From NCBI GenBank assembly GCA_005888095.1, contig VBKF01000093.1, positions 1 to 64,000 on the forward strand: a DNA stretch of 64,000 nt, in the 5' to 3' direction. Made by a program: the position numbers and the translations under genes. The notes beneath the pieces are model-generated. The model was not told the origin of the DNA. It worked only from the letters and a program-made list of their open reading frames with translations, and made no database searches. Each line of letters opens with the position of its first letter. The stretch's first letter is position 1. Positions 52,367 to 61,768 of the stretch are shown here, in pieces. The stretch is from Deltaproteobacteria bacterium (GTDB taxonomy: Bacteria > Desulfobacterota > Binatia > DP-6).

Positions 52367-52757
52367 GATGCTTGCCTTCCCGGCTGCTTCTCACCACGGC
52401 TGGCTGGTCAGCCGCTGGCAGAGGTTCCCTCCCCTGTTGGTCCCTTGTCAAGGCCTCTTTCGATGCCGTCCTTTGGCGGGCCTCCCTCCCCCCCTCGCAC
52501 TCCGCCAGCCGCCGGGCGAGCTCCTCGGCCCGCGCCTCGTGATGCCGCAGCGCGGCGATCTCCTTTACCATGGCGGCGAGCCTGCGGTCGGCAGCGCGGC
52601 GCGTCGACTCGAGCTGCTTGGCATGTCGGCGGCGCTCGGTCTCGAGCGCCGCCGAGAGGCGCGCGACCTGACTTTCGAGCTCTTGCACGGTGCGCGCAGG
52701 CGGCGTCGTACGGGCGGGCTTCCGAGGCGGCTTGGCCGGTGGACGACGGGACGGCAC
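52338..52757 (-). CDS. Small coiled-coil protein between LpxL and regulator
   Basis: 139-residue protein of unknown family. A basic Pro-rich N-terminus (VPSRRPPAKPPRKPARTTPP) is followed by a long coiled coil (VQELESQVARLSAALETE, KEIAALRHHEARAEELARRL). The tail is charged and unstructured. The GTG start is one base after the LpxL stop, and the 3' end overlaps the regulator start by 29 bp. Real coding status rests on this tight packing and the heptad pattern. A cell-division or envelope-linked role is possible, but nothing shows it. Confidence 0.55.
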   Translation of the reverse strand: MPSRRPPAKPPRKPARTTPPARTVQELESQVARLSAALETERRRHAKQLESTRRAADRRLAAMVKEIAALRHHEARAEELARRLAECEGGREARQRTASKEALTRDQQGREPLPAADQPAVVRSSREGKHHGKDQSPLG

Positions 52758-52758
52758 G

Positions 52759-53754
52759 TCAGTACAGCCGCGGCGCGCCGGGCGGCCGCGTCTTCCACCG
52801 TTTGTGCATCCAGAGCCACTGCTCCGGATGGCGCCGGACCATGTCCTCGAAGACGGCCGAGAAGCGCTGCGTGTTGCGCACGACGTCGGCTCGGGGATCG
52901 CCCGTCCGCTCGACCTGCATGATCGGCAGGACGTGCACCCGATGGCGGGCGCTCCGTCCCTCGCGCACGATGAAGGCGGGGACGATCGGCGCGTCGGTCC
53001 TGAGCGCGATGCGCGCGAGGCCCGCGTTGGTGCTCGCCGGGACACCGAAGAAATCGACGAACACGCCGAGCCCGCGCGTCGAGTTCTGGTCGAACGGCAG
53101 CACGAGCAGCCCGCGCTCGTGCAGGGCCGCGAGCACCGCGCGCGCCGCGTGACGCTTGCGGATCGTCCGGGTCCCGGCGCGGGCACGGAGCGCGTTCAGC
53201 CATCGATCGAGCAGCGGGTTGGCGATCGTGCGATGCACCATGTGGACGGGGTGTCCGCGCATGCCATGCGCGAAGACGAGGAGCTCCCAGTTGCCGAAGT
53301 GGCCGCTCAGCACGAGCACGCCCGTGCTTCGTTCCCACGAGGTCGCCTCGCGCCACCATTCCTCGTCGGCGAAGCGGACCATGTCGCGCAGGCGCTCGGC
53401 CGAGAGCCGCGGGAGATGCGCAAGCTCGACCGCCATCCGGCCGAGGTTCAGGAACGACGCGCGCAGGATGCGGCGCCGCTCGCGAATGGGCTTCTCGGGG
53501 AACGCGATCTCCAGGTTTCGCATCCCGACGCGGCGATGCCGCCGATCGAGCAGGTAGGCGACCAGGGCTGCGAGTTCGCCCACGCGCAGCGCGGCCCCGA
53601 GCGGCAACGCCGCGAGCGCGCCGAAGGCCGCACGGAGCGCGAGGTACTCGAGCCAGTCGCGCCCACCTGGTTGCGACTCGCCGCCCACCGTGGCGCGCAT
53701 GCGGCGACGCCGCGCCGGCACGGGAGCGAGCGTCCGCTCGGCGATCGCGGCCAT
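52759..53754 (-). CDS. LpxL/HtrB-like lipid A acyltransferase
   Basis: 331-residue membrane-associated enzyme of the lysophospholipid acyltransferase superfamily that adds a secondary acyl chain to lipid A. The catalytic HxxxxE motif is HFGNWE in VLVLSGHFGNWELLVFAHG. Further marks are LPFDQNSTRGLGVFVDFFG and EQWLWMHKRWKTRP at the end. An N-terminal amphipathic or membrane segment lies at about 35-70. The protein is preceded by a leader of about 30 residues. It is the first gene of a three-gene unit. Donor chain length is not readable. Confidence 0.93.
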   Translation of the reverse strand: MAAIAERTLAPVPARRRRMRATVGGESQPGGRDWLEYLALRAAFGALAALPLGAALRVGELAALVAYLLDRRHRRVGMRNLEIAFPEKPIRERRRILRASFLNLGRMAVELAHLPRLSAERLRDMVRFADEEWWREATSWERSTGVLVLSGHFGNWELLVFAHGMRGHPVHMVHRTIANPLLDRWLNALRARAGTRTIRKRHAARAVLAALHERGLLVLPFDQNSTRGLGVFVDFFGVPASTNAGLARIALRTDAPIVPAFIVREGRSARHRVHVLPIMQVERTGDPRADVVRNTQRFSAVFEDMVRRHPEQWLWMHKRWKTRPPGAPRLY

Positions 53755-53816
53755 GGCGGCCGTCTACATGACGGTACCCCTCCCCTGCAAGGCGCAATCA
53801 ACGGGGCGACGTTGGG

Positions 53817-53846
53817 TTGCCTTCCGCCGAGGCGCTGTGGTATCGG
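53817..53846 (+). promoter_or_regulatory. Candidate promoter of cold-shock gene
   Basis: TTGCCT, 18-bp spacer and TATCGG lie upstream of a leader of about 85 nt before the GTG at 53936. Long leaders are common for cspA-type genes. The match is only partial. Confidence 0.35.
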
Positions 53847-53935
53847 TTTTGGTGCTCGCTGGTCGTTGAGGAGAAGGCAGTTCCGTCTGACCCTCAAGTT
53901 ATCCGGCGCAGTCAGTAATCAGGGAGGACGCAACT

Positions 53936-54139
53936 GTGGCCCAAGGTAAGGTGAAGTGGTTCAACAGCCAGAAGGGGTACGGATTCATCACCACCGACGA
54001 GGGTGAGGACGTGTTCGTGCATTACTCGGCGATCGGGGGCTCGGGCTTCCGGACGCTCGAGGAAGGGCAGCGCGTGTCGTTCGAGATCACGCAAGGTCCC
54101 AAGGGCCTGCAAGCGGCCAACGTCAGCAAGGTCGCTTGA
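53936..54139 (+). CDS. csp: Cold-shock domain protein
   Basis: 67-residue single-stranded nucleic-acid-binding OB-fold protein acting as an RNA chaperone. RNP1 is KGYGFIT and RNP2 is DVFVHYS. KVKWFN at the start and ANVSKV at the end are typical. The GTG start at 53936 has GGGAGGA 8 bp upstream. It lies between the divergent LpxL unit and the convergent alcohol dehydrogenase, so it is probably monocistronic. Confidence 0.97.
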   Translation: MAQGKVKWFNSQKGYGFITTDEGEDVFVHYSAIGGSGFRTLEEGQRVSFEITQGPKGLQAANVSKVA

Positions 54140-54154
54140 CGGCGCCCGGGCGCC

Positions 54155-54179
54155 CCGCGCGCGACTCTGCCGCGCGCGG
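54155..54179. terminator. Bidirectional hairpin after cold-shock gene
   Basis: 9-bp stem CCGCGCGCG/CGCGCGCGG with a 7-base loop. A second short palindrome GGCGCCCGGGCGCC lies at 54141-54154. It is placed between convergent stops 54139 and 54193. Confidence 0.65.
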
Positions 54180-54192
54180 TAGCTAGACGGCT

Positions 54193-55194
54193 CTAGAACT
54201 CGATCAGTACCTTGCCCTGGGCCGTGGGGCGCGTGAGCGCCTCGAATGCTCGAGGTGCGTCCTCGACGCCCACCACGTCGGTGACCAGGGGATCGACGTC
54301 GAGCCGACGCTCCTCGAGCGCGGCGAGGGCAACCGCGAACTCGGCCTTGGCATAGCCGAGCGCGAAGCGCACCACGAGCTCCTTCAGCACGGCCAGGCCG
54401 GGAACGATCTCGTCGGCGCCGAAGCAGACGCCGAGGACGACCACCGTGGCGCGCACGCCCGCCTGCGCGAGCGCGTCGTTCAACGTGCCACGGACGCCGA
54501 CGCACTCGAACACCACCGCGGGGTCGCGGCCGGTCAGCGCCTGCACGCGCGAGCCCGCATGCTCCCGTCCCGGCTGCACGGTCGCCGCCGCGCCGAGGCG
54601 GCGGGCGAGCGCGGCGCGACCCTCGGCGGGCTCCGAGACGACCACGGTGGCCCCCGCCGCGCGACACCAGAGGAGCGTCGTCAAGCCAATGGGACCGCCG
54701 CCCATGACGAGGCAGGGGGTGCCGGCGCCGACCGGCGCCATGCGGACCCCGTGCAGCGCGACCGCCAGCGGCTCGACGAGGGCGGCGGCACGAAAGCCGA
54801 CGCGCTCCGGGATGCGCAGGCAGCTCGCGGGGTGGACACGCACGTACTCGGCATAGGCGCCGGGCAGGTCGCCGAGGCCGATCGAGCGCACGGCGGCGCA
54901 CCGGATGCCGTCGCCCGCCAGGCAGGCGGCGCACTCCCCACAGGCCATGTAGGGCAGCGCCACCACCGGCTCCCCGAGCCGCCAGCCCGACACACCGGAC
55001 CCGAGCGCCGCCACCTCGCCGGCGAACTCGTGGCCCATGACCGTGCCGGACGGGAGGGTCTCCGCCGCATGCAAGTCCGAGCCGCAGATGCCACAGTCAC
55101 GCACCCGGACGAGCAGCTCGCCGGGCTCCGGTTCGGGGCGCGGGACCTCCTCGACGACGAGACGGCCCGCCTCTCTCAGCACCGCGGCGCGCAC
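54193..55194 (-). CDS. Zinc-containing alcohol/polyol dehydrogenase (MDR)
   Basis: 333-residue cytoplasmic medium-chain dehydrogenase/reductase. The catalytic zinc ligands are Cys in DCGICGSDLH, His in GHEF and Glu downstream. The structural zinc site is four Cys in CGECAACLAGDGIRC. The Rossmann motif is GGGPIGL, with an acidic Glu (VSEPAEG) in place of the usual Asp. Length is normal. The start is GTG 55194. It resembles threonine/sorbitol dehydrogenase-type enzymes; the substrate is unknown. The di-heme cytochrome gene lies 70 bp upstream. Confidence 0.93.
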   Translation of the reverse strand: MRAAVLREAGRLVVEEVPRPEPEPGELLVRVRDCGICGSDLHAAETLPSGTVMGHEFAGEVAALGSGVSGWRLGEPVVALPYMACGECAACLAGDGIRCAAVRSIGLGDLPGAYAEYVRVHPASCLRIPERVGFRAAALVEPLAVALHGVRMAPVGAGTPCLVMGGGPIGLTTLLWCRAAGATVVVSEPAEGRAALARRLGAAATVQPGREHAGSRVQALTGRDPAVVFECVGVRGTLNDALAQAGVRATVVVLGVCFGADEIVPGLAVLKELVVRFALGYAKAEFAVALAALEERRLDVDPLVTDVVGVEDAPRAFEALTRPTAQGKVLIEF

Positions 55195-55263
55195 CGGACC
55201 CTCCCTGTGAGGGCCGGGACGCTACACCTCGGCTCGCGAGCGCGTCAACCCGGAGGAAACTCA

Positions 55264-56073
55264 TCAGCGCGCGAGCGGGCGCCACGCGCCGGCGTGGATC
55301 CAGCGCACGTAGGCGGCCAGCGCGCGGACGTCGTCCTCGGGGAGGAAGCGGCCGAAGGCTGCCATCTTGATCGCCTGGCGACGAAAGAAGAACGCGCTGA
55401 TCGGGTGCTCGGTGATTCGCCGGATCTCGCCCTCCGCGATCCAGTGCCAGAGCTCCTCGTCGCTGCGCACGAGGTCGTCGAAGTCCGCACCCCAGTAGCC
55501 CGGCACGTAGCCCTTGAGCGAGCCCGGGTTGGGTACGCCACCAGCGCCGAGCGGACCGTGGCAGGCGAAGCAGCCGAGCTCCGTGGCGAGATCCGCGCCG
55601 CGGGCGGCGAGGGGCTCCTCGGGTAGCACCTGGCCGGAGGCGGCGCGCAGATAGGCGACCAGGTCCTCGAGCTCGGCGGCGCTCAGGTAGCCGCGGAACG
55701 CAGGCATGCGGTGCGCCGCCGCCTCCATGCGGGCCCGGTAGTCCGGGTTCTCGCGCTTGCGGCGGGGCGCGCCGTCGAGCACGTACTCGCGCAGGTCGTC
55801 GGCGCTCTTGACGAACATCATCTGGGTCTGTCCGGTGAAGGGCGGCACGCTGCCTTCCTCGCTGCCCGGGTTGCGCGTGCCGCCGGTGCCGTCGGGCCCG
55901 TGACAGCCGAAGCAGCCGAGGCCCGCGGCCACGCGCCGGCCGCGTGCCGCCGGAGTGTCCTCGAGCGCGAGCACGCGTGCGCGAACGAGCGGGTAGGCGA
56001 GCCAGGCCGACTCGACGAGCGCCAGCGTGATCCACGCCCGCGCGATCAGCGTACGGATGCGCGCTCCCCACAT
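55264..56073 (-). CDS. Membrane-anchored tandem cytochrome c
   Basis: 269-residue periplasmic electron carrier. One N-terminal membrane helix (about 10-30) anchors it. Two similar cytochrome c domains each start GLGCFGCH or ELGCFACH with a CxxCH heme site. Distal Met candidates lie in KMAAFGRFL and HRMPAF. The domains look like an internal duplication. The ATG at 56073 precedes the helix. The donor could be the adjacent alcohol dehydrogenase only through another dehydrogenase, since MDR enzymes use NAD. No oxidase gene is nearby. Confidence 0.88.
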   Translation of the reverse strand: MWGARIRTLIARAWITLALVESAWLAYPLVRARVLALEDTPAARGRRVAAGLGCFGCHGPDGTGGTRNPGSEEGSVPPFTGQTQMMFVKSADDLREYVLDGAPRRKRENPDYRARMEAAAHRMPAFRGYLSAAELEDLVAYLRAASGQVLPEEPLAARGADLATELGCFACHGPLGAGGVPNPGSLKGYVPGYWGADFDDLVRSDEELWHWIAEGEIRRITEHPISAFFFRRQAIKMAAFGRFLPEDDVRALAAYVRWIHAGAWRPLAR

Positions 56074-56085
56074 GCTCGCCCTCGC

Positions 56086-56113
56086 TTGACAGCCGGACGT
56101 CGCGCGCGATTCT
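56086..56113 (+). promoter_or_regulatory. Candidate promoter of LolA-like gene
   Basis: TTGACA (56086-56091), 16-bp spacer and GATTCT (56108-56113). The -35 is perfect and the -10 weak. The ATG at 56128 follows 15 bp later. Confidence 0.4.
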
Positions 56114-56127
56114 CTGGATCACCCCGC

Positions 56128-56826
56128 ATGTCGTGCCGGCTCGTTCTCATGGCCCTCGTGCTCACCGCGGCGACCGCCCGCGCCCAGGGCCTGGCCGAGC
56201 TGCTGGGCGGCGTGGCGGCCAACGCGCGCTTCGACGTCCCGGCGCGCGCCGACGTGCGCATCACGCGCGACACGGCGATCAGCCGCGCCGTGATGCTGGG
56301 CCGCGGACGGGTCGTCTACTTCGAGGTGAAGGAAGGCGTGCGCGCCCTGATCCATCCGGGCAAGGCGCTGGTCCAGAGCGGCGGGCGCGCGGCTCCGGCG
56401 GTGATGGGTCTCGCCCTTCCCGCCACCGACCTCCTGCTCGAGGACCTCGCGGTGTTCACCGCCGCGACGCTGCGCACGCCGCTGGTGAGCGACGACAGCC
56501 CCGCGGGCGTCGTCGTCAACGGCGCGCCGGCCTACCCGTCGGCATACGCGTTGCTCGTCTACACCCTCGACCGCGAGCGGCGGGCCAGCGTCCGGACGCA
56601 GTACTACCGGGGCACGACCAGCAACCTGGTGAAGATCCGGCGCGACGGCGCCCTCATCCAGCTCGACGGCCACTGGCGTCCCGGCGAGGTCACCGTCGAG
56701 AACTTGCCCGAGGGTACCTCCACGCAGCTCCGCCTCGCGTGGCGGGCCGCGCCGGACGTGCCCGCCTCCCTCTTCACGCCCGCCGGACTCCGCGGCCCAT
56801 CGACCATCGAGTGGCCGCCGGACTAG
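56128..56826 (+). CDS. LolA-like outer-membrane lipoprotein-sorting protein
   Basis: 232-residue exported protein with a signal peptide (LVLMALVLTAATARA). The beta-rich body (GRVVYFEVKEGVRALIHPG, LPATDLLLEDLAVFTA, YALLVYTLDRER, TQYYRGTTSNLVKIRRDG) has the LolA-like/DUF4292 half-barrel layout that binds lipids or lipoprotein acyl chains in the periplasm. Length is normal. ATG 56128 begins the signal peptide. It is divergent from the cytochrome c gene (54 bp between starts). Confidence 0.82.
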   Translation: MSCRLVLMALVLTAATARAQGLAELLGGVAANARFDVPARADVRITRDTAISRAVMLGRGRVVYFEVKEGVRALIHPGKALVQSGGRAAPAVMGLALPATDLLLEDLAVFTAATLRTPLVSDDSPAGVVVNGAPAYPSAYALLVYTLDRERRASVRTQYYRGTTSNLVKIRRDGALIQLDGHWRPGEVTVENLPEGTSTQLRLAWRAAPDVPASLFTPAGLRGPSTIEWPPD

Positions 56827-56909
56827 GGGGTCCGCTCCACGGTGACGACGGGCGCCCCGCGGACTGCCTCCGGCGCGAGGGCCGCGGCGGGCGGGCTCGG
56901 CACGTCGGC

Positions 56910-57344
56910 TCAGTGGAGCGTCTCGGAGCCGCCCGGGCCGCTCGGTCCCTCGTGCTCGTCGGGCCGGGGCGCTGCATGGGCCAGGGCCTCGTCGGTGGCG
57001 TAGAGGCGGAGCGCGCCGCGCACCGCGAGGCCGACGCCTTCCTGCGCGGTGCACGCCACCACCTCCGGCTCGCCGCCGCGCACGAGGGACACGAGCGCGC
57101 GCAGGTGGCCGTGCGCGACGTCGAGCACGACCTCGCTCGCCACCAGGCCCGCGGCACCGAGCTCGGCGAGCGCGAGGTCGGCGAACGGGCGCACGTCGTC
57201 GACGGGCCGCGCATCGGAGAGTTCGCGGGCGCGCGCCGGATCGAGCGGAACCGTGAGCGCTCTGCCGTCCTCGCAGCGGAGCTCGGCGCGGCCTCGACCA
57301 CACCGCTGGCAGAGGCGGACCCGCACGAGCTCGAGCCGCTTCAT
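56910..57344 (-). CDS. Hypothetical protein with N-terminal CxxC cluster
   Basis: 144-residue cytoplasmic protein, not assigned to a family. LCQRCGRGRAELRC near the start may bind a metal. The middle (LALAELGAAGLVASEVVLDV, VSLVRGGEPEVVACTAQEG) looks alpha/beta. The tail is unstructured and His/Pro/Gly-rich (HAAPRPDEHEGPSGP). ATG 57344 begins MKRLELVRVRL. It is divergent from the zinc operon, so it may share its promoter region. Only codon-pattern and context support it. Confidence 0.55.
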   Translation of the reverse strand: MKRLELVRVRLCQRCGRGRAELRCEDGRALTVPLDPARARELSDARPVDDVRPFADLALAELGAAGLVASEVVLDVAHGHLRALVSLVRGGEPEVVACTAQEGVGLAVRGALRLYATDEALAHAAPRPDEHEGPSGPGGSETLH

Positions 57345-57450
57345 CACGTCACCGCCCGCATAGCGCCCGGTGCGCGAGCGGTCAACCAACGAGGCCGTGA
57401 CGGCCCGCGTGCTGGTCGAACGACAGCGGATCCCGGGTACGTCGCTCGGC

Positions 57451-57479
57451 TTGACACTCTCCGAGACCGCCGATAGAGC
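57451..57479 (+). promoter_or_regulatory. Sigma-70 type promoter of the metal-uptake operon
   Basis: TTGACA (57451-57456), 17-bp spacer and TAGAGC (57474-57479). The start codon GTG follows at 57489, so the transcript would have almost no leader. No classical Zur box is seen. Confidence 0.55.
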
Positions 57480-57488
57480 GGCAGGGTC

Positions 57489-57770
57489 GTGAAGCGGCTC
57501 CGTATCGCCCTGCTGATCGGCCTGTTCCTGGTGCCGGTCCTCGTGCACGAGCACCGCCACGACACGCTCGGTTCCAGCGCTCGGCCGTGCGCGGTGTGCG
57601 TTGCGGCGCATCACTCGCCGGCACTCGGCGCGCCCGCGGTTGCCGTCTCGTCCCCTGCCATCGCCGTCCACAGCGTCCACGCACGCCCGGCGGCGGCGCC
57701 GGCGAGGGGGGAGCGGCCGGCTCGCACCGGGCGCGCCCCACCCCGCGCCCCCGTCTCGCTCGACGTCTAG
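57489..57770 (+). CDS. Small exported Cys/His-rich protein at head of metal operon
   Basis: 93-residue protein. A hydrophobic N-terminus (RIALLIGLFLVPVLV) is followed by HEHRHDTL and CAVCVAAHHSP, a cluster of His and Cys able to bind metal. The tail is Ala/Pro/Arg-rich. It resembles short DUF2946-type proteins. GTG 57489 is used; no ATG is available. It begins the unit that encodes an outer-membrane barrel and a zinc/manganese ABC importer, so a metal-binding or sensing role is reasonable but unproven. Confidence 0.6.
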   Translation: MKRLRIALLIGLFLVPVLVHEHRHDTLGSSARPCAVCVAAHHSPALGAPAVAVSSPAIAVHSVHARPAAAPARGERPARTGRAPPRAPVSLDV

Positions 57771-57838
57771 CCGCCGCCGCACCCTCGCGGGTGCGCCGGC
57801 GGTCATGGGCCGGTGCACCGGGGAGAGGAGTGAAGGCG

Positions 57839-59242
57839 ATGGAACGCGTTCACCGAAGATGGGGCGCGGCCGCCCTGGCAGCGGTGCTCGCCATGGGCGC
57901 GCGTCGGGTCCGCGCCGAGGACGTGCCGATCGAGCAGCTCCGGCGCGAGCTGCGCGACATGCAGGGCCAGCTGGAGAAGCTCCAGGAGCAGATCAAGAAG
58001 CAGCAGCAGGTGATCGACAAGCTGAGCGCCGGGCAGCAGAAGGCGCCGGCGACCGCGGCGGCGCCTCCGCCCGCCGCGACGGCGGCGGACGAGGAGCGCC
58101 TGAAGCGGCAGGTGACCGAGCAGGTCCTGCGCCGCATGCAGCCGGCGCTCGCCGCCGCGAACAAGACCTTCCCGTCGCAGTTCAATCCGGCGATCGGGCT
58201 GATCCTCGACAACGTCTTCTCGTACAGCGAGAAGGACCGCGGCGACTTCGAGTTCCGCGCCGCCGAGCTGGGTCTCTCGGCCTCGGTCGATCCGTTCGCA
58301 CGCGGCTACGCGATCATCACGGGCTCGCCCGACGGGTTCGACGTGGAGGAGGCGGCGATCGTGACCACGTCGCTGCCCTACAACCTGACGCTCAAGGGCG
58401 GCCGCTTCTTCGCGGACTTCGGGCGTCTGTCGAAGTTCCACGACCACGACCTGCCGTTCGTGAACCGGCCCATTGCCCTCGACCGGTTCATCGGCGGCGA
58501 GTCGCAGGCCGACGGGGTGGAGCTGAGCTACCTGGTCCCCCTGCCCCAGTACCTGACCCTCACGGCGGGAGCGTACAACAAGCTCGGCGCGGAGAACGAC
58601 CGGGTCAGCAACACGGCGCCACGTGACTTCTCGCAGTTCACCTACCTCGGCCGCGCCGCCACGTTCTTGAACCTGAACGACGCCAACAGCATCGACCTCG
58701 GCACGAGCTACGCCTACACGCCCGAGGTGAAGGTGGACAACGGCGCGAGCCGCCACCTGGCCGGCATCGACCTCACCTACCGCTACATCCCGCTCAGCCA
58801 GGCCTCGTATCGCGGGCTCATCTGGGGCAGCGAGTTCCTCTACAACCAGGAGGACCGCCCCGTCGGCGGCTTCCCCGCGGCCGAGCCCGCGCTCAGCCTG
58901 GCGCGCGGCCTCGGTCTCCCGCCCGCCGCGCCGGCGGTGGCCGACCCGCCGGCGTCGCTCGTCTTCAAACGACGGGACGCGGCGAGCTTCTACAGCTACC
59001 TCGAGGCGCGGCTCTCTCGGCGCTTCCATCCGGGCTTCCTGTTCGACTGGGTCCAGGACGTCGACCACGTTACCGGCGATACCAAGGGGTACTCGCCCTA
59101 CCTCACGATCTGGGCCTCCGAGTTCCAGCGCTTCCGGCTCCAGTACACGCGCCTCGATGCCCCGGAAGGCCACGACAACCAGTTCTTCCTCCAGTGGACG
59201 GTGATCCTCGGCAGCCACGTGCACGGCTTCCGCGATCGATAG
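57839..59242 (+). CDS. Outer-membrane beta-barrel with N-terminal coiled coil, zinc-operon linked
   Basis: 467-residue exported protein. A signal peptide (AALAAVLAMGA..RAEDV) is followed by a coiled coil (IEQLRRELRDMQGQLEKLQ), an Ala/Pro linker and a barrel of alternating strands (FRAAELGLSASVDPFARGYA, LKGGRFFADFGRL, FLQWTVILGSH). Several HxH and Asp/His loops (KFHDHDLPF) could contact metal. ATG 57839 has AGGAG 8 bp upstream; a GTG at 57830 is the alternative. It resembles barrel proteins found next to znuABC in delta-type bacteria. Its likely role is passage of zinc or manganese across the outer membrane. Confidence 0.82.
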   Translation: MERVHRRWGAAALAAVLAMGARRVRAEDVPIEQLRRELRDMQGQLEKLQEQIKKQQQVIDKLSAGQQKAPATAAAPPPAATAADEERLKRQVTEQVLRRMQPALAAANKTFPSQFNPAIGLILDNVFSYSEKDRGDFEFRAAELGLSASVDPFARGYAIITGSPDGFDVEEAAIVTTSLPYNLTLKGGRFFADFGRLSKFHDHDLPFVNRPIALDRFIGGESQADGVELSYLVPLPQYLTLTAGAYNKLGAENDRVSNTAPRDFSQFTYLGRAATFLNLNDANSIDLGTSYAYTPEVKVDNGASRHLAGIDLTYRYIPLSQASYRGLIWGSEFLYNQEDRPVGGFPAAEPALSLARGLGLPPAAPAVADPPASLVFKRRDAASFYSYLEARLSRRFHPGFLFDWVQDVDHVTGDTKGYSPYLTIWASEFQRFRLQYTRLDAPEGHDNQFFLQWTVILGSHVHGFRDR

Positions 59243-59253
59243 GAGTCATGACC

Positions 59254-60170
59254 ATGATGCGTCTCATCCGATTGCCTTTCGTGCTGAGCTTGGCCCTGCT
59301 CGCCGCCGCCGCGACCGGCGCCGACAAGCTCAAGGTGGTGACCACCATCCCCGACCTCGCCGACATGACCCGCCAGATCGGCGGCGACCAGGTCGACGTG
59401 ACGAGCCTCGCCACCGGCGTCGAGGACATCCACGCCGTGCCGATGAAGCCGAGCTTCGCCGTGACGCTGAATCGCGCCGACGCGGTCGTGCTCCTCGGTC
59501 TGGAAGCGGAGCACGCCTTCCTCCCCGCGCTGCTCGAGGCGGCGCGCAACCCGAAGATCCTGCGCGACACGCCCGGCTACATCGACTGCTCCGTCTACAT
59601 CACCCCGCTCGACGTCCCGACCCGCATCGACCGCTCCCTCGGCGATGTGCATCCCATGGGCAACCCGCACTACAACGTCGATCCGGTGATGGGGAAGGAG
59701 GCGGCGCGGGCGATCGCCGACGGGCTGTCGCGGCTCCGCCCCGAGCACGAGGCCGACTTCAAGAAGAACCTCGCCGCCTTCGAGGCGAAGCTCGACGCCG
59801 CGATCGCGCGCTGGGAGCGCGAGGCGGCGCCGCTTCGGGGGAAGAAGCTGGTGAGCTATCATCCCGATCTCATCTACTTCGCCGAGCGTTTCGGCATGGA
59901 ACCGGTGGGCACGATCGAGATCCGGGCGGGCGTCGACCCGACGCCGGGGCACATCGCCGACCTCGAGGAGCGCATGCGCCGCGAGAAGGTGGACCTGGTC
60001 GTGCGCGAGCTGCACTATCCGGCGGGGCTGGCGGAGACGGTCGCGCGGGCGACCGGCGCGAAGCTGGTCGAGCTGCCGGTGATGACGGGCGGCGTCCCCG
60101 AGGCCAAGGACTACATCAGCTTCATCGACTACGACCTGCACACGATGCTGAAGGCCGTGCAGGGGAGCTG

Positions 60171-60171
<1 letters not shown>
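59254..60171 (+). CDS. Metal ABC transporter substrate-binding protein (ZnuA/MntC-like)
   Basis: 305-residue periplasmic cluster A-I binding protein. Signal peptide LPFVLSLALLAAAATG. Metal ligands are expected at His in EDIHAVPMKPS, His in GNPHYNVDP, His in SYHPDLIYF and a late Asp. No His-rich loop typical of many zinc-specific members is present, so manganese is also possible. ATG 59254 is favoured because AGGAG is 8 bp upstream; ATG 59248 would be too close. Its stop overlaps the ATPase start (TGATG). Confidence 0.9.
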
Positions 60172-60886
<715 letters not shown>

Positions 60887-60890
<4 letters not shown>

Positions 60891-61768
60891 GCGCGCTCGC
60901 CGAGATCCTGAGCCCGGACTTCCTCCTGCGCGACGCGCTCTTCGGCAGCATCCTCGTCGGCGTCGTCTGCCCGCTCGTCGGCGCCTACTTCGTCCTGCGC
61001 CGGATGATCTTCCTCGGCGTCGCCCTCCCGCAGCTCTCGGCCGCCGGCATCGCGTCGGCATTCGTCGCCTTTCAATTCCTCGTCGGGCCGCACGAGCACG
61101 GCCAGGTGAGCGAGCGCGCCCTCGCCATGGCGGGCTCGTTCGCCTTCACCCTCGGCGGCCTGCTCGTGCTCGCCGCCTTCGAGCGCCAGGGAAAGGAGAC
61201 GGTCGAAGCGCGGATCGGCGTCACCTACGCGGTCGCGGCCGCGCTCACCATCCTCTTCCTCGCCGCCGATCCGCACGGCGACGCGCAGATGGTGAACCTG
61301 CTGAAAGGCGACATCCTCGCGACGACCTCGACGAGCCTGGCCGTGCTGGTCGGGGTGTTCGGCGCGGTCACTGCCGTGCTCTTCGCCTTTCGCAAGGAGT
61401 TCCTCCTGGTCTCCTTCGACCGCGACCTCGCCGTCGTCTTCGGAAAGCGCGTTGGCCTCTGGGACGGGCTCCTCTACCTCCTGATCGGCGTGACGATCTC
61501 GCTCGGCGTGATGACCGCGGGCCCGCTCGTGACCTTCGGCTTCCTCGTCGTCCCGCCGCTGACGGCGCGTCTCGTGACCCGCCGGATGCTGTCCTTCTCG
61601 CTCGTCGCGGCGGTGCTGGGGGGCGCCTCGGCCTTCGGCGGCTTCTACCTCGCCTACCGAATCGACCTGCCGCTCGGCCCGGCGGAGGTGGCCCTCGCGA
61701 GCCTGCTCCTCGCGTTGGTCGGGGCCGGGACCGCGCTCCGGCGGGCGGTCGGCCGCCTGGCGTCGTGA
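60887..61768 (+). CDS. Metal ABC transporter permease (ZnuB-like)
   Basis: 293-residue inner-membrane protein with about eight or nine helices of the ABC-3 family. LVGAYFVLRRMIFLGVALPQ at the start and GPLVTFGFLVVPPLTARLV near the end are typical. It is coupled on both sides: ATGA with the ATPase and GTGA with the spermidine-synthase-like gene. Together with 59254 and 60171 it forms a complete importer. Confidence 0.93.
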
